Of a DNA stretch of 64,000 nt, positions 37,489 to 46,898 are shown in pieces. Source of the stretch: Spartinivicinus marinus (GTDB lineage: Bacteria; Pseudomonadota; Gammaproteobacteria; Pseudomonadales; Zooshikellaceae). Position 1 is the first letter of the stretch, and each line of letters starts with the position of its first letter. The notes under the pieces are model-generated. The model saw only the letters and a list, made by a program, of their open reading frames with translations. It made no database searches and was not told the DNA's origin. The stretch is taken from NCBI RefSeq assembly GCF_026309355.1, contig NZ_JAPJZK010000001.1, positions 3,244,501 through 3,308,500 on the forward strand. The letters run 5' to 3'. A program made the position numbers and the translations under genes.

Positions 37489-39807
37489 ATGCTCAATACG
37501 TTAAGGAGGATTGTCCAAGAAGTGAATGCCGCTCACGACCTGGAGACGGCATTGGATATTATTGTCACGCAAGTGCGTCAAGCCATGCATACAGAGGTTT
37601 GCTCTGTTTATCTATTTGATCATGAAACCAATCAATATACGCTGATGGCAACCGAAGGGCTTAATCGCTCCGCTATTGGTATCACCATTGGTCGTTCAGA
37701 AGGGCTAGTAGGCCAAGTTGGGCTGCGGGAAGAGCCTATAAATCTGGAAGATGCTCCTACTCATCCTAAGTTTCTTTATTTAGAAGAAACTGGTGAAGAA
37801 TGTTTTCATGCCTTTTTAGGCGTCCCTATTATTCATCACCGGCAAATTTTGGGTGTACTTGTTGTACAGCAACGAGAGCGTCGCCGTTTCAGAGAAAGTG
37901 AAGAGTCATTTTTAGTGACCATGTCAGCACAGCTGGCTGGTGTCATTGCTCATGCAGAAGCAACAGGCTCTATTAAAAAGTCTAACCGTAAAAGTGGCGA
38001 ACCCTATGAAGCTAAGTTCAGTGGTGTAGCGGGTGCTCCAGGGGTGGCTATTGGTGAAGCAGTAGTGATATTGCCACCTGCTTTTTTAAGTGCTGTGCCT
38101 GATAAAGAAGCGGAGGATGCAGGTCATGAGCTGCATTCATTCCAGCAGGCGTTGGAATCTGTGCGTGAGGATATGCGCCGTACTGCCAGTAAACTAGCTG
38201 ATCGAATTCGCCCGGAAGAACAGGCGTTATTTGATGTGTATTTGCGTATGTTGGATGACAATGCCATTGGGGCTGAAGTTAGTGCGCTGATTCGGCAGGG
38301 GCAGTGGGCTCAAGGTGCTTTGAGGCAAGTTATTGAAGAACATGTTCGTGCCTTTGAAATGATGGAAGATCCATATTTAAGAGAACGGGCAGTCGATGTT
38401 AAAGACCTAGGCAGAAGAGTCTTAGCTTATCTTCAAGAAGAAAATAGAGTTAATATCACATACCCAGAAAGCACCATTCTAATAAGTGAAGAAGTTACTC
38501 CTACCATGCTAGGAGAAGTGCCTAAAGAAAAGCTAGTGGGCCTAGTGTCAGTATTAGGTTCAGTTAACTCCCATGTAGCTATATTGGCTCGTGCAATGGG
38601 AATTCCCACTGTAATGGGAGCAGTTGATCTGCCGTATAATCAACTCAGTGGTAAAAAAATGATTGTGGATGGGAATTTAGGTCGGGTTTATTTAAGCCCA
38701 TCTAGTGAGCTCTGCAATCAATACCAAGAAGTGGTTGATGAAGAGAAACAGTTTATTGCTGGCCTAGAAGGTTTAAAAGGGCGTCCTTGTATCACACGCG
38801 ACAACTTTCGTATTCCTTTATGGGTAAATACTGGGCTAATGACAGATGTGATGCGTTCATTAGATCGAGGGGCTGAAGGAGTTGGGCTGTATCGTACTGA
38901 AGTACCTTTTATGATTCGGGAACGTTTTCCGAGTGAAAATGAACAACAGGAAATTTATCGCGCACAATTGCAAGCGTTTGCTCCAAGCCCCGTTACAATG
39001 CGAACCTTAGATATTGGTGGTGATAAATCGCTGTCCTATTTTCCAATAGAAGAAGATAACCCTTTTCTTGGTTGGCGCGGCATTCGAGTTACGTTAGATC
39101 ATCCTGAAATTTTTCTAGTGCAAATTCGCGCTATGCTAAAGGCCAGCGCTGGTCTTAATAATTTACGTATTATGTTGCCAATGATTTCGAGTGTGGCTGA
39201 AGTTGATGATGCTTTACACCTAATTCATCGTGCTTATGGAGAAGTCGTCAGCGAAGGCGTTAATGTACAATTCCCTCCAGTGGGGGTGATGATTGAAGTG
39301 CCAGGTGCTGTATATCAAGTATCCGAATTTGTAAAACGCGTTGATTTTTTGTCTATTGGTAGCAATGACCTAACCCAATATATTCTGGCTGTTGATAGAA
39401 ATAATCCACGTGTAGCCGATTTATACCACTCATTTCATCCAGCTGTTTTATATGCATTGCAGTCAGTGGTGAAAGATGCTCATGCTGCAGGAAAGCCTGT
39501 CAGTATTTGTGGTGAGATGGCTGGAGAGCCGCTAGCAGTAGTGCTATTGGTTGCAATGGGATTTGATGTGCTGTCTATGAATGCTACGAATTTACCCAAA
39601 GTAAAATGGGTGTTGAGTAATATCAGTGTTGGCTGGGCAAAAGAAGTGCTGAGTAAGGTTCTTGTTCTTGATGACGCCAAGATCATTCACAGTACGCTTG
39701 AGCTGGAGCTAAGAAAAGCGGGGTTGGGAAAAATTTTGACCCCTGCCAAAGAGCTTAACCCAACCGAGATCAGTGTTTCACCAAATGCGTGTGGGGCCGG
39801 TATCTAA
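37489..39807 (+). CDS. ptsP: Phosphoenolpyruvate-protein phosphotransferase of the nitrogen PTS (EI-Ntr)
   Basis: 772 residues. A GAF domain (about 1-150) is followed by the enzyme I layout. The phospho-histidine lies in VNSHVAILARAMGIPT near 360. The PEP-binding barrel has MRTLDIGGDK near 500 and the CGEMAGEP block near 675. EI-Ntr takes phosphate from PEP and passes it to NPr and EIIA-Ntr, adjusting nitrogen, potassium and stress responses. An AGGTAAGT ribosome site precedes the ATG. The last 30 bases overlap the end of the convergent mepK-like gene. Confidence 0.95.
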   Translation: MLNTLRRIVQEVNAAHDLETALDIIVTQVRQAMHTEVCSVYLFDHETNQYTLMATEGLNRSAIGITIGRSEGLVGQVGLREEPINLEDAPTHPKFLYLEETGEECFHAFLGVPIIHHRQILGVLVVQQRERRRFRESEESFLVTMSAQLAGVIAHAEATGSIKKSNRKSGEPYEAKFSGVAGAPGVAIGEAVVILPPAFLSAVPDKEAEDAGHELHSFQQALESVREDMRRTASKLADRIRPEEQALFDVYLRMLDDNAIGAEVSALIRQGQWAQGALRQVIEEHVRAFEMMEDPYLRERAVDVKDLGRRVLAYLQEENRVNITYPESTILISEEVTPTMLGEVPKEKLVGLVSVLGSVNSHVAILARAMGIPTVMGAVDLPYNQLSGKKMIVDGNLGRVYLSPSSELCNQYQEVVDEEKQFIAGLEGLKGRPCITRDNFRIPLWVNTGLMTDVMRSLDRGAEGVGLYRTEVPFMIRERFPSENEQQEIYRAQLQAFAPSPVTMRTLDIGGDKSLSYFPIEEDNPFLGWRGIRVTLDHPEIFLVQIRAMLKASAGLNNLRIMLPMISSVAEVDDALHLIHRAYGEVVSEGVNVQFPPVGVMIEVPGAVYQVSEFVKRVDFLSIGSNDLTQYILAVDRNNPRVADLYHSFHPAVLYALQSVVKDAHAAGKPVSICGEMAGEPLAVVLLVAMGFDVLSMNATNLPKVKWVLSNISVGWAKEVLSKVLVLDDAKIIHSTLELELRKAGLGKILTPAKELNPTEISVSPNACGAGI

Positions 39808-40356
39808 GTGGACGAAACCACTGCCCGGGTAATAACCCACTCCTCCACCTTTTAGACTGAGTGCTGCACCTCTGACATCTTTTAAGTTACGGCCAGGCAC
39901 AGCTATGTCTATGGCTCTTCCTTTCATATGAAAGCTATTTTTAGCTACATTACGGCCTTGACGGCGTAGCATTGCATTGGTTTTTGGTGAGCGATAGCCT
40001 GAAATAACATTAAAAGGTGTCTTGGCAGGAAGGTCGAGCTGATACTGTAACCAGAAGAGCAGGTCCATTAATTCAGGGTCCATATTACATGTCTCACCTG
40101 ATCGATGGTCACGAAGTACCCGATTAATTTCAGACATCGCACCTTTTACAACTTGGCCTTTTTCCCAAAAAGTAACAGATGCTTTTTCCCCCGTGTGGGT
40201 ATTATTTAGTACGATAGACTTATAAGCTGGCTGAGCAAAGTCTTTAAAAATAGAGGCTTGACTGTAACCTGATAATGCTGCAGTGGTTAGTGTAGCAGCA
40301 GAACACATAAGAAACTGGCGACGAGACAGCTTCTGTTCCATGCTTCGGTTGCGCAC
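39778..40356 (-). CDS. mepK: MepK/YcbK-type murein endopeptidase (DUF882, M15 fold)
   Basis: 192 residues starting at GTG behind AAAGG. A twin-arginine signal (SRRQFLMCSAATLTTAALSG) directs export. The DUF882/M15 zinc-site blocks are visible: SGYRSPKTNAMLR, then SFHMKGRAIDIAV, then GFVHLDTG, giving the H-x6-D and final H ligands. E. coli MepK cuts 3-3 cross-links in peptidoglycan to allow wall growth. It is convergent with and overlaps ptsP by 30 bases. Confidence 0.88.
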   Translation of the reverse strand: MRNRSMEQKLSRRQFLMCSAATLTTAALSGYSQASIFKDFAQPAYKSIVLNNTHTGEKASVTFWEKGQVVKGAMSEINRVLRDHRSGETCNMDPELMDLLFWLQYQLDLPAKTPFNVISGYRSPKTNAMLRRQGRNVAKNSFHMKGRAIDIAVPGRNLKDVRGAALSLKGGGVGYYPGSGFVHLDTGPTRIW

Positions 40357-40570
40357 AATTAATACCTTTCAAGAATTAAATCTTTGATCAAATTTGCAAG
40401 ACCAAAAATAAAAGTGTTTAAAAATTGAACGGTTTAGGTTTTTATTAGTATTGTTGAGCGTTCATTCATGTGAGTAATTATGCATATGTAAGACCCGTTG
40501 TATACCTGTAGGTTCAATGTATGAAAAAATATTCTGAAAACACGTTTATCTATACCTGGCAGATAATTTT

Positions 40571-41359
40571 ATGAGTTTGTTTTTGTCTTATATCTTAGTG
40601 GGAATGGTAGCAGGTACACTGGCTGGCTTGTTTGGGGTAGGTGGCGGGTTAATTATTGTACCAGTGTTGATTGCATGCTTTGAACTACAACAGTTTGCAC
40701 CTGATACGCTAACTCACTTAGCTATAGGCACTTCTTTGGCAACCATTGTAATTACTTCTCTAAGTTCCGTAAAAGCTCATCATGATAAACAAGCTGTTAA
40801 CTGGCTACTGGTGAAGTGGCTAACCTTGGGCATTATTATTGGCTCTATATTAGGAGTATTTTTTGCTGCTTCACTTTCTGGAGATAAACTGCAACTGGTT
40901 TTTGGAATTTTTGCATTATTAGTTGGTTTAAAAATGGCGGTAAACTGGTCTCCTGGTAAACAGCGAGAAAAAACCAATAAGCCATTATTAAGTGGTGGTG
41001 GTGGTGTGATCGGTTTCTTGTCTGCCATTTTTGGAATTGGTGGTGGCACAATGACAGTGCCTTTTCTTACCTGGCAGGGAGTGCCTGTTAAGCAGTCAAT
41101 AGGGACTTCTGCAGCATGTGGTCTTCCCATCGCAATTGCCGGAACCTGCACATATATTGTGGTAGGGTGGGGGGATCCCACACTACCCGAGCTGGCAGTT
41201 GGTTATGTATACTTGCCAGCTTTGTTAGGAATTATCTTAACCAGTGTGATTTTTGCCAAGTTAGGAGCATGGCTAGCACATAGGCTTCCTTCAAATTATG
41301 TACGTCAATTGTTTGCCTTGCTGTTGTGCACTGTAGGTGGATATATGATGTTTTTTTAA
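40571..41359 (+). CDS. TauE/SafE family membrane permease
   Basis: 262 residues, about eight membrane helices in two similar halves. Each half starts with the family repeat: GLFGVGGGLIIVPVL near 18 and AIFGIGGGTMTVPFL near 155. The family exports sulfite or sulfonate-type anions, but the substrate of this member is not predictable. It sits between the ptsP/mepK pair and lgt, an order common in Pseudomonas relatives. Confidence 0.88.
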   Translation: MSLFLSYILVGMVAGTLAGLFGVGGGLIIVPVLIACFELQQFAPDTLTHLAIGTSLATIVITSLSSVKAHHDKQAVNWLLVKWLTLGIIIGSILGVFFAASLSGDKLQLVFGIFALLVGLKMAVNWSPGKQREKTNKPLLSGGGGVIGFLSAIFGIGGGTMTVPFLTWQGVPVKQSIGTSAACGLPIAIAGTCTYIVVGWGDPTLPELAVGYVYLPALLGIILTSVIFAKLGAWLAHRLPSNYVRQLFALLLCTVGGYMMFF

Positions 41360-41432
41360 GCAATTGATGCTTTATAGGTTTGTATAAAATTTAGACTAAC
41401 TCTAAGGGTTTTTACGACAGTTAAGTACTCAT

Positions 41433-41462
41433 ACACCCTTTTCCTCAAGTCAGAGAGGGTGT
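41433..41462 (+). terminator. Possible hairpin between the TauE-like gene and lgt
   Basis: ACACCCT (41433-41439) and AGGGTGT (41456-41462) pair across a 16-base loop. No T-run follows, so it is a weak candidate terminator or leader structure for lgt. Confidence 0.35.
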
Positions 41463-41523
41463 CACAAGGAGTATCAGTTTTATTGCGCGGTTACTGACTC
41501 AATTAATTTAATGGGATGAAATA

Positions 41524-42366
41524 ATGGTATACACCCATAACATAGATAAGGTTGCATTGGATCTAGGGGCAGTTCAGATACACTGGTATGGCCTTATGTA
41601 TTTGGTTGGTTTTGCTCTCGCTTGGTGGTTGGCGAATAGCCGAGCAGCAAAATCTCAGGGGCTATGGAACAAAGACCAAGTGTCTGACTTAATTTTCTAT
41701 GGTGCTTTAGGTGTTGTGATCGGTGGCCGTGTAGGCTCGATGTTGTTTTATTATTTTGACGACTTTATTGCTAGACCATGGATGTTATTAAAAGTGTGGG
41801 AAGGTGGAATGTCTTTCCATGGTGGGCTGCTAGGAGTGCTAGTCGCCATGTTTGTTTATGGCCGAAAAATTAATAAATCTTTCTTTCAAATGACAGACTT
41901 TATTGCTCCATTGGTGCCTCTGGGGTTAGGTGCTGGCCGGATTGGTAATTTCATTAACGGAGAGTTATATGGCAAACCTACAGATGGTAGTTGGGGAGTT
42001 ATCTTTCCTAATGCAGGCGTAGAACCCAGGCATCCATCCCAGCTTTATGAGTTTGCCCTAGAGGGTGTCGTATTGTTTTTGATTTTATACTGGTTTTCTC
42101 AAAAACCTCGTCCAAGAATGGCGGTGTCAGGGGTATTTTTACTTGGTTATGGCTTATTCCGGTCGTTAGTCGAGTTTGTCCGCCTACCTGATGATCATCT
42201 TCAATATATCGCATTTGACTGGCTAACCATGGGGCAAATCTTGTCATTGCCAATGATTATCCTGGGACTGGTCTTTATCATTTTGGCTTACCAGCGCTAT
42301 CCTTTAGTTAATGGGATCAATAGTGATGACCAAGCTTTTTTAGATAAGCACAAAGCAAGTGCATAG
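41524..42366 (+). CDS. lgt: Prolipoprotein diacylglyceryl transferase
   Basis: 280 residues with seven membrane helices. The Lgt signature [13 protein letters not shown] lies near residue 140, and the essential histidine region ([12 protein letters not shown]) and the HGGLLG loop are present. It transfers diacylglycerol from phosphatidylglycerol onto the lipobox cysteine of prolipoproteins. GGGATGAAATA precedes the ATG as ribosome site. It is followed by thyA after 78 bases, the standard gammaproteobacterial lgt-thyA pair. Confidence 0.95.
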   Translation: MVYTHNIDKVALDLGAVQIHWYGLMYLVGFALAWWLANSRAAKSQGLWNKDQVSDLIFYGALGVVIGGRVGSMLFYYFDDFIARPWMLLKVWEGGMSFHGGLLGVLVAMFVYGRKINKSFFQMTDFIAPLVPLGLGAGRIGNFINGELYGKPTDGSWGVIFPNAGVEPRHPSQLYEFALEGVVLFLILYWFSQKPRPRMAVSGVFLLGYGLFRSLVEFVRLPDDHLQYIAFDWLTMGQILSLPMIILGLVFIILAYQRYPLVNGINSDDQAFLDKHKASA

Positions 42367-42444
42367 AGCTCGTTGATGTTTGAGCATAGAGACAGGCCTA
42401 GGCTTCTTCTAAATAACTTTCAAAAGCACTATTTGTAAAACAAT

Positions 42445-43278
42445 ATGAAACAGTATTTAGATTTAATGCGCCATGTTAAAGAACATGGTGTTTATAAAGC
42501 AGATCGGACTGGTACAGGCACTTACAGCGTTTTTGGATATCAAATGCGCTTTGATTTAGCTGCTGGGTTTCCCTTGGTAACCACAAAAAAATGTCACTTG
42601 AAATCGATTATTCATGAGCTGCTTTGGTTTTTACGCGGTGATACTAATATTAAATACCTACAAGAAAAGGGTGTTTCAATTTGGGATGAATGGGCAACTG
42701 CCGAAGGTGAGCTTGGCCCTGTTTATGGTAAGCAGTGGCGCTCATGGGAGGGAAGTCATGGAGAAACAATCGATCAAATAGCTGAGTTGGTAGAAACCAT
42801 CAAGCGTGACCCAGACTCCCGCCGTTTACTGGTTAGTGCTTGGAACCCGGCTGTATTACCTGATACAGGGCTTAAGCCTAGTGAAAATGCTGCAAATGGT
42901 AAGCAGGCGCTGCCTCCCTGTCATTGCTTGTTTCAGTTTTATGTGGCAAATGGCAAGTTGTCTTGCCAGCTATATCAGCGCAGTGCTGATATTTTTCTGG
43001 GCGTGCCTTTTAATATTGCTTCTTATAGTTTGCTAACCATGATGATTGCTCAGGTATGTGGCCTGGAGTATGGTGAGTTTGTCCATACATTGGGCGATGC
43101 CCACTTATATAGTAATCATTTGCAACAGGCAGAAGAACAGCTGGCAAGGGAGCCCTTTCCATCACCAAAAATGAAAATTAATCCACAAGTTGCCGATATA
43201 TTTTCATTTAACTACGATGACTTTGAGCTGATTGGCTATCAGGCGCATCCACATATAAAGGCTGTGGTTGCTGTTTAG
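42445..43278 (+). CDS. thyA: Thymidylate synthase
   Basis: 277 residues against 264 in E. coli. The catalytic cysteine is C159 in LPPCHC, and the dUMP/folate region [20 protein letters not shown] is intact. An insertion of about 13 residues (around 141-155, [14 protein letters not shown]) just before the catalytic loop explains the extra length. It methylates dUMP to dTMP using methylene-tetrahydrofolate. It is co-oriented with lgt. Confidence 0.96.
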   Translation: MKQYLDLMRHVKEHGVYKADRTGTGTYSVFGYQMRFDLAAGFPLVTTKKCHLKSIIHELLWFLRGDTNIKYLQEKGVSIWDEWATAEGELGPVYGKQWRSWEGSHGETIDQIAELVETIKRDPDSRRLLVSAWNPAVLPDTGLKPSENAANGKQALPPCHCLFQFYVANGKLSCQLYQRSADIFLGVPFNIASYSLLTMMIAQVCGLEYGEFVHTLGDAHLYSNHLQQAEEQLAREPFPSPKMKINPQVADIFSFNYDDFELIGYQAHPHIKAVVAV

Positions 43279-43317
43279 CAGAAGTGACTTAAAAGAGAGT
43301 TGATTAATCAATAAACA

Positions 43318-43381
43318 TAATTAGAGCGACAGTAGCAGCCCGGCTAACTAGCAATCGAAGAGGCTACTGTTACTCTAATTA
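43318..43381. repeat. 19-base imperfect inverted repeat after thyA
   Basis: Bases 43318-43336 and 43363-43381 are reverse complements at 17 of 19 positions, with a 26-base spacer; both mismatches allow G-U pairing. It lies between thyA and the convergent lipoprotein gene and lacks a T-run. It may be a bidirectional terminator or a small repeat element. Confidence 0.6.
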
Positions 43382-43399
43382 AGTTATTGATATGTAGGA

Positions 43400-43633
43400 T
43401 CATAAATAAGCTGGCTCGTCACGCTCACCTATTAAGTAGGCTACACATTCATTAACATATTTGTTAACAGAGTCTGAGGGTACTTTGTCTTCAGCTGCCC
43501 ACTCAGTGCAAGTTGAAGCTGCTTCTTCTGTTACTACTTCAGAAATGAACTGGGATTCATTGTTGATAGTATTTTGTGAGCAACCTGCGATGGGTAAACC
43601 AGTTAATAATAAAAAAAAGATCACTTTTTTCAT
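43400..43633 (-). CDS. Small lipoprotein of unknown function
   Basis: 77 residues from the ATG at 43633, supported by AAGGA seven bases upstream; the frame is open to 43669. The N-terminus is a lipoprotein signal with lipobox IAGC (MKKVIFFLLLTGLPIAGC), so it should be acylated by Lgt. The mature part is acidic with two cysteines (STCTEWAAED, NECVAYL). No family was recognised. Confidence 0.65.
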   Translation of the reverse strand: MKKVIFFLLLTGLPIAGCSQNTINNESQFISEVVTEEAASTCTEWAAEDKVPSDSVNKYVNECVAYLIGERDEPAYL

Positions 43634-43669
43634 GAGATTGTCCTTTATAAAGTAGGTGTCCTTTTTCAC

Positions 43670-44182
43670 CTTGAATTAGGTGATAACAGGCGATAAAACA
43701 TAATTCCAAGTAGAGATAAACTCAAATCTTGAATTCACAGTTTTTGATAGCCATTTGCTATAAATCACCTTAAATCACAAATCCGTGAATTGGTTTTAAT
43801 TAAGGTGGCGGTGGCTACAGTAAAGGGCTTGTTTACCTTTGCAGGCACCGTGTGCTGTGGGACACAGGCTAGTAGCCGATTGTTTGTAGCACATATTTAA
43901 GATTTCAAAAACGGTGAATATTTATAGCGGCTATTTTGTGTTTTTTTGCAGAAAAATAAATAAGCGGAAATGCTTATGATGCTGTTGATATCCCTTATTC
44001 AGGTAGGAGTATTTACGGTAGATAATAGTCTATATGCAAAATAAAGTAACAATTCCTTCTTTATTTGGCCGTAATAGTGTTGGTTTTGTTGATGGTCTGA
44101 AGCCTGATAAAGTTGTTATAGCTTAGGTTTTAGCTATTGGTGATTACATTTAGTTATACAAATCAATCATTACTGCTTGTAA
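43670..44182. other. 513-base region without a convincing gene
   Basis: Mostly AT-rich. A 30-codon frame at 44034-44126 (MQNKVTIPSLFGRNSVGF and on) lacks a good ribosome site and is not called as a gene. An imperfect repeat pair (CACCTTAAAT near 43767 and AATTAAGGTG near 43798) could form a weak hairpin. Confidence 0.35.
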
Positions 44183-44782
44183 TTAGCTTATTTCAAAAGA
44201 GTTCATGCCTAGCTTAGATTTTAATGAGTCATTTTCTTTTTCAAGAGTATAGATACAGTTCATCAGCTCTTTTATTTCGATAATGAATCGTTGGATAATA
44301 GAACGAAGGTCTTCTTCTGATCCAGATATAAGATCATTTTTACTTAATAAGGCTTGAAGCTCATTGATTTTTAAGTTTGCACTCTCAAGTTCTTGTTGTA
44401 GATTGTTAATCGTATTTTCATGTTGTCTGATCACTTCATTCTGTTGGGCAACTAACTCTTGTGAGATACCTTCATCTGAATCAGACTCTGTTTGATAGCT
44501 TAGCTTCTCTAGTTGTAATTTCATCATGTTAATAGTTTGTTCTTGTTCAGCACAAACTGACATAAGCTGATGTATTTTTGTTGTTGGAGAGTTACTTCTG
44601 AAGTGTTTGAAAACTTCAATAAATGAAACTCTTTTGTCGGGCTGATAATTGTATAGTGCTTGTAATATGTTTACATGAATTTTTTTAGCCTTAAATAAAA
44701 GAAGGGCAAGAAAGAAGCAGGAGAACGCTAGAATAGTAATTGCTTCAATGCCAACGTAAAAGATAAAAGGAGAAATTTCCAT
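44183..44782 (-). CDS. Membrane-anchored coiled-coil protein of unknown function
   Basis: 199 residues. One membrane helix near the N-terminus (IEAITILAFSCFFLALLLF) is followed by a cytoplasmic region. Residues 75-190 form a long acidic coiled coil (QHENTINNLQQELESANLKI, then LMNCIYTLEKEN). This shape suggests a scaffold or partner protein. No family is recognised and neighbours give no clue. Confidence 0.6.
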   Translation of the reverse strand: MEISPFIFYVGIEAITILAFSCFFLALLLFKAKKIHVNILQALYNYQPDKRVSFIEVFKHFRSNSPTTKIHQLMSVCAEQEQTINMMKLQLEKLSYQTESDSDEGISQELVAQQNEVIRQHENTINNLQQELESANLKINELQALLSKNDLISGSEEDLRSIIQRFIIEIKELMNCIYTLEKENDSLKSKLGMNSFEIS

Positions 44783-45085
44783 TTTGCTACCACTTTTTCA
44801 TTTTTTCGTACAAAATTCCTTTTTATTATACCCAATAAGTAGGGTATAGTAATATACTAATACAGTTTGTCGAATAGTTCAGATTAAATTTATAATTTCT
44901 AGAGTCTACTGGATCTTGATTTAATCGTGATAAAACAGTTTTAATTGCGTGCAGGTATAACGAAATAAATTTAAAAGTGTATTTTAATATAACCGAAATT
45001 CTATTATAATCACATCGCGATGATAGGTTGATTTGGTAGATTGTTGTTATATAAATTATTGTTATGTTACTGCTGTGAAATAACT

Positions 45086-45856
45086 ATGTTGAAACTACAT
45101 CATAAGGTATTGGGTGCTGGCGAGCCTTTAATATTGGTCCATGGTTTATTCGGTTCGCTGGAAAACCTAGGAGGCATTGCCAAAATTTTAGCTGAACAGT
45201 TTATGGTTTATTCTCTTGATATGCGAAATCATGGACGTTCTCCTCACTCTGACAGAATGGATCACCAATTAATGGCGGGTGATATTGCTCACTTTATGGA
45301 CGAAAATGGGATTAAAAGGGCGCATTTATTAGGGCACTCTATGGGTGGAAAAGCTGTAATGCAACTTGCCTTAACCAACCCTCAGTATGTAAATAAATTG
45401 ATAGTAGCTGATATCGCGCCAATTAAATATACAGCCAGGCACAGTGATGTATTTGCAGGGTTGCAGGCCATTAACCCAAAAGCGATAAAATCTCGTATTG
45501 AAGCAGATAAAATTTTACAGGAGCATATTAAGGAATTGCCGGTAAGAAGCTTTTTGTTGAAAAATCTGGTTAAAAATGCTGAAACAGGCTTTACCTGGCG
45601 AATGAACTTAGCTGCTTTACATAATCAATATGAAAATATTATTGATGGGCAAACATTTGATAAGCCTCACAATGGAGATGTATTGTTTATTAAGGGGGGG
45701 AATTCTGACTATTTATTACCAAAGCATCGAGAAGAAATTATAACAATGTTCCCAAATGCTCAAGTAAGAGAAATTCCGAACACAGGCCACTGGTTACATG
45801 CTGAAAAACCGGAACTATTCTGTCGAATTGTCGAGAGGTTTCTTGGGATTAATTAA
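45086..45856 (+). CDS. ybfF: Alpha/beta hydrolase, YbfF-like esterase
   Basis: 256 residues from the ATG at 45086, where the family N-terminus (LKLHHKVLGAGEPLILVHG) begins; an in-frame ATG also lies at 45041. The oxyanion block HGLFGSLENL, nucleophile GHSMGGKAVMQ near 95 and the late GHWLHAEKPE histidine complete the catalytic set. E. coli YbfF hydrolyses acyl-CoA and other short esters in vitro. The 300 bases before it hold no gene. Confidence 0.85.
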   Translation: MLKLHHKVLGAGEPLILVHGLFGSLENLGGIAKILAEQFMVYSLDMRNHGRSPHSDRMDHQLMAGDIAHFMDENGIKRAHLLGHSMGGKAVMQLALTNPQYVNKLIVADIAPIKYTARHSDVFAGLQAINPKAIKSRIEADKILQEHIKELPVRSFLLKNLVKNAETGFTWRMNLAALHNQYENIIDGQTFDKPHNGDVLFIKGGNSDYLLPKHREEIITMFPNAQVREIPNTGHWLHAEKPELFCRIVERFLGIN

Positions 45857-45895
45857 TCCTTGTAAGTAAAAGATAACTTATGGTTTTTGTTAATG

Positions 45896-46350
45896 CTCGA
45901 TTCCGAAGTTTTTTTAGATTGACATAACCATTAATTTATTCATGCAGCCGCTCTGTATTTTAATGACTCAGAGGGCTCTTGTTTGCCCAAATCTAAACCT
46001 ACTAAATGCTTTTTCGAACGGCGCTCAGGAAGCACACTTATTATTGCAGCGGTAAATGCTTCAAGTTGCTGTTTTGGTTCATCAGCCGTGACAACCGCTT
46101 CTAAAGTTTTTATTAGGGCTTCTGTTTTGATTCGCTCAGTCAAACAGCCAACAGGTAGCCCGGGCTGCTTATTTTCAAGGTGGACGGATTGCTCTGGATG
46201 TAGCAGTAACATATGGTCGTACAGCAGGCTCATGATCACGCCTCGCGTTGATCGTTCTTTGCTAGGCGAAGAAATGGAGCCATGCTTGTAGTCCAGTCTT
46301 CTAAATCTTCCTCATCCTGCTAGTCAAGCATGAAAAACTTTGGAATCGAG
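45896..46350 (-). mobile_element. Internally deleted copy of the IS4-family element (inverted)
   Basis: 455 bases bounded by the same ends as the full element at 46899-48517, in opposite orientation. It keeps the last 97 codons of the transposase (45940-46239) and about 110 bases of the other end. The junction at 46243-46253 coincides with an 11-base direct repeat (GATCAACRCGA) present at 46996-47006 and 48160-48170 of the full copy. Deleting between those repeats gives exactly 455 bases. No target duplication is seen, and the ends have diverged slightly. Confidence 0.88.
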
Positions 46351-46480
46351 TGAGAGTAAAGCAAGGTGATGGGTAGATATCAACTAACATGCTAGTCTTT
46401 ACTGTATTGAAAGATGTCAGGGTATTATTTTACATCTGAGTGATAATCATTAATAGTGAGCAACCCAAAGGAGTATACAA

Positions 46481-46891
46481 ATTAATATAACCAGCTACGA
46501 GTCCTTGCTATCAGTGGCAAGAAAGCAGGCCGAGCCGCAACGTTTACTATTTGTTTTTTTAAAGACATTTCTGCCTAAAGACCATAAGGATGATGAAGCA
46601 AATCGCTTTCATTCTGGCCAAGGGGGAGCATTGCAACCAATCATGTGTGTTGACAAAACTTTGGATGAATTGGGTAGTTTTTCTGATTTAGTGACAGAAT
46701 CAGAAAGGATGGAACAAGATTGGCAAATTGTATTAGTAGCTAGTCTTTCTGGTAGGGGTGGCATGGCTCCGAGTTCCGATGAGGCAGAACAGCCATTAAA
46801 GATGATGGTCCAAACTGTAGAAACGGGAGGAAAGCTATCGAATTTTATGGCTTTTGACAGAAATGGTTATCCAATACAGTTTGGCAATTAG
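46481..46891 (+). CDS. Conserved small protein often labelled 'ribonucleotide reductase subunit alpha'
   Basis: The recognisable protein spans about 128-136 residues: QAEPQRLLFVFLKTFLP, GGALQPIMCVDK, then LSGRGGMAPSSDEAE and a C-terminal FMAFDRNGYPIQFG. This matches a widespread small family whose 'ribonucleotide reductase' name is a database misnomer. The first usable codon in the track frame is TTG at 46505, in the middle of a conserved lead. An AAGGAG site at 46468-46473 points instead to ATT at 46481, giving the expected N-terminus NITSYESLLSVA. So either a rare ATT start or a start-codon mutation is present. The IS element inserted right behind the stop. Confidence 0.7.
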   Translation: MNITSYESLLSVARKQAEPQRLLFVFLKTFLPKDHKDDEANRFHSGQGGALQPIMCVDKTLDELGSFSDLVTESERMEQDWQIVLVASLSGRGGMAPSSDEAEQPLKMMVQTVETGGKLSNFMAFDRNGYPIQFGN

Positions 46892-46892
46892 G

Positions 46893-46898
46893 TTACTA
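46893..46898. repeat. Target-site duplication, left copy
   Basis: TTACTA directly left of the element and again at 48518-48523 on its right. The identical six bases indicate a relatively recent transposition. Confidence 0.85.

Noticed and set aside
44034-44126. 30-codon frame (MQNKVTIPSLFGRN...)
   Set aside because: No adequate ribosome site and no relative within the window; left as a note in the intergenic entry.
45983-46291. 102-codon plus-strand frame in the deleted IS copy
   Set aside because: It is the antisense shadow of the transposase C-terminus, and the same shadow appears at 48068-48442 in the full copy.
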